Below are positions 1 through 11,554 of a DNA stretch of 64,000 bases, one piece after another; position 1 is the stretch's first letter; each line of letters starts with the position of its first letter. The notes below the pieces were generated by a model. The model was given only the letters and a program-made list of their open reading frames with translations, was not told where the DNA came from and did no database searches. The stretch spans positions 110,764,153 through 110,828,152 of the forward strand of contig JASWHV010000003.1 of assembly GCA_030760725.1 (NCBI GenBank), written 5' to 3'. Source of the stretch: Neostapfia colusana (taxonomy: Eukaryota > Streptophyta > Magnoliopsida > Poales > Poaceae). The translations under genes and the position numbers were made by a program.

Positions 1-1771
1 GCATGACTTTCGCTAGGGCCCACCTAAGCTGGGAAGGCAGAACCCAGGAGCTTTTTAACCACTACGCGGGGATACTCGGTTCGCAGGTTACCGACAGTGG
101 CCCCCGGGCCCATTTCGGGGGCGGCATTGAGCCCACAGGTGGGGCCCCTATCTCTCCCGCATCATGGGTTTGGTCTCACAATTCCTGGGAACCAAGCCGC
201 GGAAAATTTTTGTGCAGTGGGCGAGCGGCCGTACCTGGGAGATGAAAAGGTTGTTCGTCCTCGTCGTAGTGGGTGCACTAAGTCAAAGTGGCAGCGCATC
301 ATCGCGTTCACTCTGACTTGACCGGTCACGGCGCGGCAGCCGAGGGGTTGCCTCGGGGCTATTACTGCAACCGCCCATAACCGCAGGAGCACTGTACCGC
401 TTCCCTCAGGAATCGCCAGTTGTTCCCGAGTTTATACTCGCTTGTCCCACTAGTGCATGACTAGTGGACCTGGTCCCTACCTATCATTGGCGCGGGCTAG
501 GGCGACGTGCTCGAGGGGTCGCCTCGGGCTATTTTCTTGCGGCATACGATCAGCCGGTCACACCGCTGCCCTCGGAAACTGCCGGTCACTCCCGAAGGGT
601 TATCCTCCCGACCCCCAGTGGCTGGTGGGTGGACCTGAGTTCAGCTCATTACAGAGGGAGGCGAATAGCCACGGTGTGCAGTGGTGGTAACACAATTGTC
701 GCACCTGTTGTGCTGCCTGAGGCCGCGGACGGGTATAAAAGGAGGCCTCGCGGTTGTAAGACGGCACTCCTCCTCACCATGCGTCCTTCGTCCCCCTCTT
801 TCACGCTGGAAGCCTCTGCTTCTAGACGCTCTCGCCCACCAGATGTCTCCTCACTGTTGGTCATCTTCGTCTACCTCTGCGAGATGTTCGTATGTGTGCG
901 GCCTTCGGTGAGGTTCTCTGGTACATCCCTTTCCCTAACGGGCTTGGATAGAGGCACAAGCCATCCTGATGGCACGCTGATTGTCGGGGGGAGGGGCCGT
1001 CGGGGACAGGGTCTTCGACCCGCAGTGAGCCCCGATGTCATTGCAGGGTGGAGCACGTCCTCTAGGCGCTTTGTTACAAGAGGGCTGTCTGCCGGTACCG
1101 GAGGAAGGCTAAGTAGAGAGTGATCAAGCCTTCCTCCTGGTACTGTTGTAGGCAACAAAATCTGTCATAGAAGACGATTTTGCCAACCCTGTACTGGATG
1201 TTACTATTACGTGGTCCAGCATGCATCGCCTGATACAACACAAGGATGTCATCATTGTCTCAATCCAGCGTGCATTGTTGCCGACCTCGGTATAATAGCT
1301 GGTGGCTGTCTCACTGCTCAGACATCGTCTCGGGGGACAACCAAGCAGTCCATGAAGTAGAAGACTACTCAACTTGAGTTCCTTAGTTGTCTTGTATGTC
1401 GGGACCCCAGTGTTAATGAAAAATGTTTCTGCTCTAAGTCTTTCATAGTCTTGTCTTGTATTTTTTATTGATAAATGAAAAAAGTGATTCTGTTGATCTC
1501 CCTTCTATCAATTGCTTGGTGCTTGGGCCGATAGGTAGATCCATCTTAGATTTCTGTGAGGCCCCCTGAGCCTCGATGCCGCCAAGATCGGATGGTCCCT
1601 TAACTTGCCCAAACAGTTGTCGTTTCTTTGTTGCTTGCCGTAGATATGTACCCGCTTCTTTTTACATGTTGCCGGGGTACGGAAGTCTTTCTTATTTTGA
1701 CCAGTCGCAATAACCCTCTAGCAACAGGTGCCAACGTAGGACACACACTCTGGGGCCTTTAAAAGGCGTCA
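1..1771. other. Unidentified LTR-like non-coding DNA (target of Gy-A)
   Basis: No convincing gene is visible. The longest frame (464-1123, plus) resembles no family I know and sits in GC-rich, repeat-like sequence. The left part holds a diverged tandem duplication with a period near 171 bp: related blocks start at about 341 and 512, each with a form of CGAGGGGTYGCCTCGG. A TATA-like box lies at 734-740. AT-rich DNA with short homopolymers follows from about 1430. The overall look (duplicated upstream part, TATA box, long untranslated stretch) fits part of an LTR or internal end of another gypsy element on the plus strand, but neither TG/CA termini nor a primer site could be fixed. Confidence 0.4.
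734..740 (+). promoter_or_regulatory. TATA-box-like motif
   Basis: TATAAAA followed by a GC-rich leader, inside the LTR-like block at 1-1771. It is a plausible core promoter of an old LTR, but no gene follows it. Sequence match only. Confidence 0.35.
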
Positions 1772-4700
1772 TGCGATGGCCCAATCGGCCTCGAATAGCC
1801 CGGATCACGCTGAGGGGTCCTGCGTTGTACAACACCGGATAACACACATAAAAAGTACAAAGCGGAAGCAAAGTTTTATTACATAAGAGAGTTTATAAAC
1901 ATGTTTACAGCAAAATATGTTCAGTCCACACTCACGAGCATAGACTAAGCACAGAGTTCACGTTCAGCCTGTGAACGTGTTCCCTCTAGCACGCACACAC
2001 ACTAACACGGCGGCGTGCACGACTCCCATTCGATGGGGTTGCCCTCTTGGGGGTCCGTCTCCTCCTCGGGATTCTCCTCCTCATAACACCATGCAAAAGC
2101 TTCAAACACAAACAGTGAGCATGATGGCTCAGCAACACTCACCGGTCTTTCCTACACATGAATCTTCTACATGCTGGATCACAGTGTAAATGGAATGTAA
2201 GTGGCAAAGGACACGTCTAAATAGTTGGACCTTACTTTCAAGTTTTAGCAGCAAGTTGTAGAGAACCTCACGCTAAAACACATAAGAGAGCTGCCATCAA
2301 ACAAGAAACACATTTCTCTCATGTGCTTTGCCAAAGGTTGAAAAGAACTTTAATTTGCTCTAAACTACAACAAGTCATTAATAATCAAGGTATAGTTTTC
2401 AATCAGCAACTTTTAACATGACTCTAGCCTGTTCTTTCTACGTCACGGTACAGTGAGCAAGTGGTACTCATTGACCGCGAGGGACGGCGATTATAATCGA
2501 TTTACACCTGGAGGGTTACCCGAATAACCCGTCATGTATGCCCGTACTCGATGTTGCCTACAGCAACCATCACGGACGTTGTACGCAACCACCTTTCATC
2601 CGTCAGCCAAATGTTGAGCCGGTCCCATCGTCCTGAGCATGAGGTCTCTGCGCGCGCATCCGCAGTGCTGCCAGCCGATTTACACCTCAAGCTCTCAACC
2701 TACCCTCTGGACGACCGGCTATGCCTCAACACCCAGCTACCCGAATTACATCGGTTTCCCGGTTCCCATATATCCTGTAGGTCTTCGGTACTGTTCTAGC
2801 TTGTTCAACAGGCCAGCAAATGGCTCGGTCCTCAATCAACACAAGCAGAGCTATGGCACCCAGGCCACAACGTCCTGCTACCCTTACTCTCCACTCGGTC
2901 CTATTTTTCTTGCCATGTGTTCCATTTGCTATCTCCAACCGAGTGGTGTGCCTCTAGCCTATTCTCGGGAGCAGTTCCAACTACTCGACTTCTACCGAAT
3001 CCTACTACATCTTAGCCTTGCAGTGGCTACTCAAGGTTTAAAAACCTAAGCCCAAAAACCAGGGTTTTCTTGGCTATGCATTTGGGTTTTCAAACAAGAC
3101 TCTAATGCATAAGTAAGTGGATACTCAATGTATGTTCTCAAAACAATAATTTTTAGAAAAAGGCTAATGCAAACCGGAGCTTGCCTTGCTGCTGTTGGTC
3201 GTAGGCTAGCTGTTCCTCCGGAGTTATGAAGTCTAAGACTTCTGGCTCCTCCACAACCTTAGCGACTATATGAGATAAACATATGTATATGTCAATTTGA
3301 ATGCATTTGAATTTTAAGTTGAATTTGTTAAGACTATAAGTACTGCTAGACAGGCCCAATGACTCTGAAATTTTTACTGTGGTTTGTATACAACCTAAAT
3401 AGAGACTTGGACAAATTTCATTTGCAGCAAAGCTCATTTGAGCCCTCCACATATAAATGTGTATATGGCCTTAATTGGAGTTCTTAGGGTGTTCTAGAGA
3501 TTTTCATAGAGCAAGCCATGACTTTCTGCAAACTAGATTTTTAGAGGGTTCTAATGAAATTGGTTTCACCTAATTTGAAGATCCCTAGCCAAAGATATGA
3601 GCTAATTAAGTTCAGAGAAAATCTGAAAAATGTTTCTGGACATTTTTCATTTTCTCTGGAACAGTTTCATTAATCACACCATTAGGTGGATTAAATGAGA
3701 TCAAATGGATCTGAAATTTTTATGGTAGCTCAGGGATATTATTATGAACATCCTGGCGAAATTTCAGAATTTTCCACCAAAGGGTTCTCCAGTTAAAATT
3801 CTTAACAGTTTAAATTTTGAAGAATTAATTCTGTAGAAATAAAGGTTTCCGAAGTGAAACTTGATTTGTTGGAAAGTACTCAGAGAGCTGAATCCAACAC
3901 AATTTGGTTCACTCGATTTGGAGTTACCTAGCCAAAGTTATGTGGGTTCGAAGTTTGAACTAGAAACTGAAAATCGGGGAAAAGTTTAAACTCCTGCCAG
4001 TGGGTCCCACGCACCCGGCTTCTTCCTCCTCACGCCAACGCGCCCGACGGAAGCGGTCTCCGGTGAGAGTCACCGGAACCAAGTACCCGGCCATCTCCCA
4101 GGCTGAAACTCGCCGCCTCTCCATTTTCTGACCACCTGAACTCATCTGTGGGCTCGCCGGCCGCCGGCGATGGCTGAAAACATGTGCGCATCGGCGACAG
4201 CACCCGCTATGGTCTTGGCGAGGTCGGTGAGGCTCTGTCCTTCACCAAAGCTTCGGGTTTTGGGCTCTATAGCACCAGGGGAACACAAGGAAGCTGGAAA
4301 TGGCAGCCAACCTCGGTGAAACGACCGACAACACCGAGCTCCACGGTGAACCGATACCGTTTTTCATGGCGTCCCGAAGAACTGCCCTCTCCGATCCAAT
4401 TCTCCATGATTTCCCTTGGTTTCTCTTCGACAAGAGGCGCTAGAGGATGTACAAGCTACTTGCAAATGAGCTCGGCTTTTGGGTGGTACATGTGAACTGA
4501 ACTTGGCTCACAACCGAGATCGGGTGTTTTGTACTAGGGTTCGGGAAGTTGTAAAATTCTAGCTCTATGGTTGATCATTTGCCAAACGGATTTCGGCTAC
4601 ACCTTCTACACACGGTGACACACATTTCTTGTGTAAGGAAGTGGAGGTGAGGATGGCTGTGGCGAGCTGTCCACGGGAGCACCGAATGGCGGCAACGCTC

Positions 4701-5704
4701 GGGTCGCCATAAAAACGCTCTGTTAGCTTGAGGGAGTTTGGTCACGGGGAAACAAGGCGTCAAGGATGTTGCTCACAAACTGACGAAGCTGTTTTGCTAC
4801 TGGGAAGCCTCTGTTCGTGAGTGATCGGCCTGCTCACGAGCGGGACCGAGAGGGCGGCGCGTTTTTGGTTGAGCTCGGCGTGAGAGAGGACGAGCTCGCT
4901 GTGGATTCAGGTTGTGAGCAAAACGGAGCACGTCGAAGAGGGATAAGACGTCGGCCAGCCAGTCTCCAGCGCGGGGAAATGAAGCAGGAGCTGGCGCCGG
5001 TCCTCCGCTCGGTGGCGCGCTCAGCTGCAGCCCGAGAACCCGAGGACCGAGTCCTCAGTCGGTTCTCTGCCTTGTGCGGCTGACATGTGGGCCCCACTCC
5101 CAATTTTAACCTCTAAAATTCAATTTTTCACACTGCTCAAAACAGTATAGACCTTCCTACCCTTGGTCATTTGATAATTCACCCAAATTGGTGTTTGGTT
5201 TGCAAAATGATCAAATTGTGGAGTTGGTTCGATTGAATCTGCAGCACATTTGAACTGAAATTCAAATTTGATTTGAATTTAGCCAAAATAGCTCATGTCA
5301 ATATTAACTCCAAATGGAGTGAAAATTGGTGTGTGAGCTCGCAAAAATGTGCTGAGTGTGAATATGAATCTCACTTTTGAATTCATGGGATGAAAGGAGT
5401 TTGAATTTGAATTTAAGTTCAAACTAGCCTTTTTCTAGTTGTACCCAAAAATACCTCAAAAGGTTTTGTATTTGGGTGCAATTTGTCATGAGCATTCCTA
5501 GAAAAGTTTAGGAGTTTTTCATATGCTCAGCCCCTATATGATGCATGTGGGAAGTACCACTTTTACATTTTGATAGTTTATCATCTAATGACTATGTTGA
5601 TGGTGTTTACTTGCTCTTCAAAGATGTTCATAAACCTTCCTCAAATGAGGTGTGTGTGTGGGGTGATGAACACTTTGAGTGTATGCAAAACATGAGCCCT
5701 TACA
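1772..5704 (-). repeat. Gy-A 3' LTR
   Basis: 3933 bp, co-linear with 13059-16992. In element orientation it begins TGTAAGGGCTC and ends TCGCA. It contains no real gene; the small frames inside are shared with the other LTR only as repeat sequence. The edges were set where similarity to the other LTR stops, next to the purine tract on one side and the target-site duplication on the other. Confidence 0.92.
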
Positions 5705-5707
5705 TTA

Positions 5708-5724
5708 CTCCCCCCCCTTAAAAG
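5708..5724 (-). other. Gy-A polypurine tract
   Basis: On the minus strand this reads CTTTTAAGGGGGGGGAG, 3 bp before the 3' LTR. It is the expected primer for plus-strand DNA synthesis. Confidence 0.85.
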
Positions 5725-5773
5725 AATCTGGTCCCGAGATTATAAGGTGAAAATGAGAGAGGACGATGGAAAA

Positions 5774-6914
5774 TTACCGTAGGTGTGACGTTAAAAAGTC
5801 GGGGTAGTTATTGCGAAGAAAGTCTTCGCTCTCTCACATCGCTTCATCTATGGAGTGATTACTCCATAGAACCTTGTAGAACCACAACGTATGGTTGCGT
5901 GTTGTTCGGGCCTTTTTATCAATATTCCGAAACCGGTTCCTCCCGATAGGTTAGATCCGGTTTCAGTTCTTCAATATCCCCCAGCTGAACAGTGGTTCAA
6001 AGTTTGAGGCACTTCCTCAGCTGAGAAATGTGAAAGATGTTGTGCACACCGGAAAGTGTCTGGTAATTCCAGCCGGTATGCAACTGATCCACATCTTTCC
6101 ACAATCCAGAATGGACCAATGAATCGGGGTGCCAACTTTCCTCTCACCCCGAATCTGTTCACGCCTTTCATTGGAGACACACGTAGATACACGTGATCCC
6201 CGACATCGAATTGCAAGGGACTCCTTCTCTGGTCCGCATACTGTTTTTGTTGGGATTGGGCGGCTTTTAAGTTCGCTTGAATTAGCCAAACTTTTTCTTC
6301 CGTGTTGTTGACAAGATCAATCCCGATGGTGACCCTTTCACCAGACTCACACCAATTCAGCGGTGTGTGGCATTTTCTCCCGTATAACGCCTCGTAAGGC
6401 GCCATCTTGATGCTGTCTTGATATCCATTGTTGTACGAGAACTCGGCCAACGGTAAGTGATCATCCCAATTCTTAGCGTGATCGATAGCGCAAGCTCGTA
6501 GCATATCTTCTAAAATCTGATTTACCTTCTCGGTTTACCCATCCGTCTGTGGGTTGTATGCTGAACAACGGATCAGCTTCATCCCCAATGCAGCATGTAG
6601 CTGCTCCAAAAACGAGACACAAATAAAGTGCCCTGATCCGGGATGATAGTACGGGGTACGCCGTATAAGCATAAAATCCGTGAGATGTATAATTCAGCAT
6701 ACTTCTTGGCGTTGTAGTTGGTGATGTCCGGAATAAAATGAGCCACTTTGGTGAGCCGGTCGATGATCACCCACACTGAATCATGCTTCTCAAATGTGGT
6801 GGGTAAACTGAGATGAAGTCCATGCTCACATCTTCACACTTCCAGGCAGGAACGCCCAGTGGTTGTAGCAGTCCCAGTTTTCTCATGTGGTCTGCCTTCA
6901 CCCTTCGGCATATA
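5774..6914 (-). pseudogene. pol: Gy-A pol, integrase core and chromodomain (frameshifted)
   Basis: This continues the Gy-A polyprotein after the stop at 6915-6917. Pieces lie in different frames: 6579-6776 holds the first integrase Asp region (VWVIIDRLTKVAHFIP) and the PDQGTLF segment around the second Asp; 5971-6504 holds DMLRACAIDHAKNWDDHLPL, the NGY and GRKCHTPL motifs and the GKLAPRFIGPF linker typical of gypsy integrases with a GPY/F-type module. A third frame, ending about 5774, carries a chromodomain-like end (TLWFYKVLW then NHSIDEAM). At least three indels separate these parts, so no working integrase can be made. The catalytic Glu region lies in a broken stretch near 6530 where Q is replaced by a stop. 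Confidence 0.85.
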
Positions 6915-9900
6915 TCACTCGGACACGTACTTTGCGATTTCCCGCTTCATCCGTGTCCACCAAAACTTGCTTCTGAGTTCTTGATACACTTTGTTGCTGC
7001 CGGGGTGAATAGAAAATTTTGATAAGTGAGCCTCATCAAAAATTTTCTTCCGTAACTCCGGGTTACGGGGTACGACGATCCGGTCCTTGAACCATAGGAC
7101 GCCGTCTCTGTCCTTCCGGAAACATTTCAGCTCCCCACTGTCTACACGTCTCCGAAAATGCGACACACCCTTGTCATGTTTCTGAGCTGCCGCTATCTCT
7201 TCACGGATGGTGGGGATCAAAGCTAGGTTGTAGAGAGCTCCGTGTGGAATCACATGTAGCGATGGTTCGCTCTCTTCCAATGGTGTGATGGTCAGATTGT
7301 TGACGTGTGACTTGCGGCTCAGCGCATCTGCCACTATGTTTGCCTTGCCCGGATGATAATGGATCTCTATTTCATAATCCTTTATCAATTCTAACCATCT
7401 TCGCTGCCTCATGTTCAGCTCCTTCTGAGTGAATATGTACTTGAGGCTCTTGTGGTCGGTATATAAATGTATGAGGTTACCGAGTAGGTAGTGCCTCCAC
7501 ATTTTCAGTGCAAGTTCTACGGCAGCGAGCTCCAAGTCGTGGGTTGGATAATTCTGCTCATGGTTTCTAAGCTGCCGTGATCCATACGCGACCACTCTTC
7601 GGTCTTGCATCAGCACACATCCGAGCCCAATGCCGGATGCATCGCAGTACACATCGAACGGTTTTGTTGTGTCTGGCTGCGACAAAACCGGTGCTGATGT
7701 CAGGTGCTTGACTAAAGACTTGAATGCTGCTTCACATGCCGGACTCCAAACATATTTGGTAGCCTTCTTCAGCAGCCCTGTCGTAGGCTTGGTAATCTTT
7801 GAGAAGTTCCGAATGATCCTCCGATAATATCCCGTGAGTCCGAGGAAACTCCATACCTCATGAACAGTTCTCGGGGACTTCCAATTCAGCACTTGTGTGA
7901 TCTTACTCGGGTCTACATTGATGCCCTCCACTGAAATAATATGCCCGAGAAAAGGCACTTGTGATATCCAGAATTTGCACATGCTGAATTCTGCGTATAG
8001 CTCATGATCCCGCAGCCTTTGCAAGACTATACGCAGGTGCTTCGCGTGTTCTTCCACTGACATGGAATATACCAATATGTCGTCGATGAAGACCACGACA
8101 AACTTGTCCAGCTCCGGCATGAATACCAAGTTCGTCAAGTACATGAAATGAGCTGGAGCGTTGTTGAGGCCGAAGGACATGACCAGGTACTCATAAAGCC
8201 CGTACCTCGTCGAGAAAGCCGTCTTCGATATATACTCAGCCCGTATCTTAATCTGATGGTTCCCGGATCTTAAGTCCATCTTAGAAAAGATCTTTGCTTC
8301 AACCAACTGATCAAACAAAATGTCGATCCATGGCAACGGGTACTTGTTCTTGATAGTTACGGTGTTTAGTGGACGATAGTCCACGCAAAGCCGCAACGTC
8401 TCATCTTTCTTCTTCACAAATAGTGCCGAACAGCCCCATGGCGAGGAGCTTGGCCTAATAAAACCCTTCTCCAGTAGGTCCGTCAACTGTGTCTTTAATT
8501 CTGCCAATTCCTTGGGCGCCATCTTGTACGGCCTTCGGGATATTGGCATAGTTCCCGGTGCAAGTTCAATCTTGAACTCCACCTCTCGGTCGGGTGGCAT
8601 CCCCGGTAAATCATCCGAGAACATGTCAGGGAACTCATGGACTACCGGAATGTCTTCCAATCTGATGGTGGTGGATTGGTCTACACTGGGAAGTTTTATT
8701 TCTTTACTGTCCAGAAATAATGAGTGAGACTCGTGCATTTCTGAGTGCAAATGTACGACTCGGAGGACGGTGTCTAAAACAGCGCCTTGGCGGGTTAACC
8801 ACGAGATTCCTAAGATGACATCGACCTTTTGTACCTCTAAAATTATAAGAGACGTAGGGTATACGCTACCCTCTAAGCATAATGGCGCTTTCAAAACCAT
8901 CATGCTTGCTGAAATTTTCCAACCTGGTGAACAAATCACGTAAGGACTCTTGGTGGGCATTATTTGCAAGCTGTATTTAGCAATAAATGCTTAGCTAATG
9001 AAACTATGCGTGGCACCTGAATCAAATAACACTATTGCGGGATGCTGGTGGAGTTGGAACATACCCGCAAGGATTGTCTCCCCCTCCGGCACGTACTCTA
9101 TGGAGAGTTGGTGGACGGTGCCGGGTTTAGGATTTGCCCGCCGCGCATTAATGGGGTTCCGGGGCTGATTCCTCCCTGGAAATTGTGGTGCCACTCCGCC
9201 GCCTTGCCTCTCGGGGCAGTTGTTGGCGAAGTGCCCTGGACGACCACATTGGTAGCATGCGGTTGATGACTGGCCCGTGCTTGGGGGACGAAAGCCCGAC
9301 ATACGCTGCTGAGGTGCAAACACACGCGGCACCGCCCGCTGCTGCTGTCGTTGCTACGGAGGTGGTGCTGGTAATGCTGGGCGGAACGCCTGTGGAGAAT
9401 ATGGCCGACTAAGGGATTGCATAGGCCGCTGTGGTGGCTGCCAGCATTGACCCGATGGTGAGAGATACACCATCTGGTATTTTTGGGGAGGACCACCTCC
9501 CTCTCCGCTGCTCTGCGGTGCGCTTTGCTTCTTCTCTGCCGCCACTAACTCCTTACCGGAGTCCTCTTGAACAATCGCAGCATCAATAATATCATTGAGG
9601 CTGCAGCGATTGAACATCGCCAGCTTGTCCTTCAAGAGCGGATTAAGCCCCTGGTAAAAGTGATCTTGCCGCTTCTCATCAGAATCGGCATGATAGCAGG
9701 CGTAGAGTGCGAGATCATTGAACGCCCTGGAGTACTCCAGCGCGTTCCTGCTGCCTTGCTGCAAATGGAGGAATTCTTGTGTCTTCAACTTCATCAGACC
9801 TGGCGGTATGTGATAGGCCCTGAAGGCCGTCCGGAACTCCGCCCAGGTCAGCACCCGCTCGGTCGGTTGCGAGGCACAAAAGTTAGCCCACCAAGCGCTT

Positions 9901-10319
9901 GTGGACCCTTGAAGCTGCTGGGCCGCAAACTGAGTCTTGCGCTGCTCACTAACTTGGAGCAGCCCGAACTTCATCTCCATCGTGCGGATCCAGTTGTCCG
10001 CATCGAGGGGTTCATCCGCCCTTGAGGATACCGGGGGATGAGTAGCCAGAAAGTCAGAGTAGGAGCTTTGTTGGCGCTCCTCTCGGTCTTGACGGCTCTC
10101 AGGTTGAGACGTAGTTGCAATAAGAGTTTGCAGCAGCTCTGTATGCTGCTGATGTGAGCCTGCCATGGCCGCAACGATGTCAGCCAATGTAACTGTTGGT
10201 GGTGGCGGTGGCGATTGTTGCTGTTGCTGTGGTCCAGAGGAAGTCTCGGGAGGCTGTTGGGAGACCTCTCCCCCCTGACTAGAACCCCCAACCTCCGGGT
10301 TGGCACGAGTGCGAGTCAT
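6915..10319 (-). pseudogene. gag-pol: Gy-A gag-pol: gag, protease, RT, RNase H, integrase N-terminus
   Basis: One continuous reading frame interrupted only by in-frame stops at 9354-9356 and 8991-8993, and ended at 6915-6917 inside the integrase zinc finger. From the start: a gag capsid region with the W-(x)-F motif (LTWAEFRTAF), Pro/Gln-rich linkers, the zinc knuckle CYQCGRPGHFANNC (about 9216-9257), the protease LFDSGATHSF (about 8994-9023), RT with RLCVDYRPLN and FIDDILV (about 8080), RNase H with YCDASGIGLG and YTDHKSLKYIF, then the HPGSNKVYQEL integrase start. I chose the ATG at 10319 (MTRTRANP) over the upstream frame start at 10349 because the intervening bases look like a 3' splice site. 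The gag stop is consistent with CAG-to-TAG decay. Confidence 0.92.
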
Positions 10320-10636
10320 TCTGAAATCAAAAACAGCAACGATCAGCACATGTCATTCTTAAAATTCCAAGGAAAACAGTAGATATGGCAGTGACACATG
10401 AATAAAATTGCACAACATTCACATATATTGATAAAGCATAAACTTTATACAAGATACATTATTCTTGGGTCCCCGAGAAGTCATGCTCATGTCGTCACTA
10501 CCTATATACATTCTACTGTCTACACGACATGTCACCGATTACAAAAGTTTCTACACACCACCCTCGCTGCCCTACTTGGCAACGGTAACTCACTACTCGG
10601 AGTAGAACTGAACCTCCTGCGGGTCATTCTCCTCCG
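10320..10636 (-). other. Gy-A spacer between ORF0 and gag
   Basis: 317 bp without a gene. On the minus strand it ends in a pyrimidine-rich tract and CAG one base before the gag ATG (see findings). An acidic open stretch just after the ORF0 stop, in the +1 frame, reads DPEPPAEVAEENDPQEV, so ORF0 may once have ended here. Confidence 0.5.
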
Positions 10637-11554
10637 CTACCTCTGCTGGTGGCTCCGGGTCCATGACCTACTCTTGGGTTCAGGTTCCCACATCATCAGG
10701 ATACCCAAAACCACGGGTACGGCACCTACCATCGGTAAGCCCACTACCGGAGGCACGAGGTCTTGCAACGCTTGCACCTCGTCCATGGCCTGGTTGTAGT
10801 CCTCTTCCCAGTCCTGCCCCTCCTCAATAGCGTCATCGTGCTCTTGAGTAAGGATCTCGTTCTGCTGGGTCAATACCTGCACTTGCTGCTGTAAAGCCGT
10901 GATGTTGATGCGGCATTTCTTCTTCGCCTTCTTCAGATGATGCAACTGATTGTGTTGTTCGTTCAGTCGCTTTAACGTCGGAAGGAGCACATTACGGAGT
11001 GCGCTGTGAGCACTCTCGAAATAGTCTCCATGGCTGGTGGTCTCCTTGAGCTTCATGGCAATACAATCCGTATGGACAGCTTGTCTGTCCATCATGGTCT
11101 TCCCTGCCCTCAACTGGAGGCTGAGGTTTGCCTCCACGGGGTTGTAGCTTGGGCAACTCGAATCAGTTGCCGCAGCATATCTCTCCCTCCACATGTGATT
11201 AGCTTGTCCCTCCACCAGAATGAGCGCATATGGAGTGCCCTCCATAGCTCTCACGTGTAGTTGGCAGAAACGCGACATGGTGTCGCGGGCTGCCACCTGC
11301 CACATCTCCTCCGACTGTCTACCTCTCACCACGACGGTGAACGGTGCCCAACCGGGTGGCGTAGGTCCTGCTGGAACATCGACATGGATGGTCCATGTCC
11401 TGTTCCTCACCTCGCCTTCTTCCTTGGCGAGGTACTGTGTCATTTCCACGTACCCGAAATGTTGAAGCATTAGCTTCAACAGTTCCGGATAACCGCTGCA
11501 TTGAGAACAGTGGGATGCCACCCACCTGTTCTCCAGTTGTTTATCCACTGTCAT
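10637..11554 (-). CDS. Gy-A ORF0: extra coiled-coil protein upstream of gag
   Basis: 305 codons, open and on the same strand as gag, between the primer site and gag, where a standard gypsy element has only leader. The N-terminal half (about 1-170) looks globular, with many Trp and Cys residues. About 185-265 is a strong candidate coiled coil: heptad-like Leu/Gln runs such as KRLNEQHNQLHHLKKAKKK and LQQQVQVLTQQNEILTQ, then acidic DDAIEEGQDWEEDY. The last 20 or so residues are basic and probably out of frame; the other frame gives an acidic tail resembling the end of the Gy-B1 ORF0. It has no zinc knuckle, protease or RT motif. Function unknown. Position matches what is called ORF0 in rice RIRE3-type elements (from memory). 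The start at 11554 directly follows TTTCTACAG. Confidence 0.7.
   Translation of the reverse strand: MTVDKQLENRWVASHCSQCSGYPELLKLMLQHFGYVEMTQYLAKEEGEVRNRTWTIHVDVPAGPTPPGWAPFTVVVRGRQSEEMWQVAARDTMSRFCQLHVRAMEGTPYALILVEGQANHMWRERYAAATDSSCPSYNPVEANLSLQLRAGKTMMDRQAVHTDCIAMKLKETTSHGDYFESAHSALRNVLLPTLKRLNEQHNQLHHLKKAKKKCRINITALQQQVQVLTQQNEILTQEHDDAIEEGQDWEEDYNQAMDEVQALQDLVPPVVGLPMVGAVPVVLGILMMWEPEPKSRSWTRSHQQR

Noticed and set aside
464..1123. 219-codon plus-strand frame
   Set aside because: No domain or family pattern, GC-rich DNA where open frames arise by chance, overlapped by equally long frames on both strands.
2639..3049. 136-codon frame in the Gy-A 3' LTR
   Set aside because: The matching stretch of the 5' LTR (13925-14330) does not keep the frame, so it is LTR sequence, not a gene.
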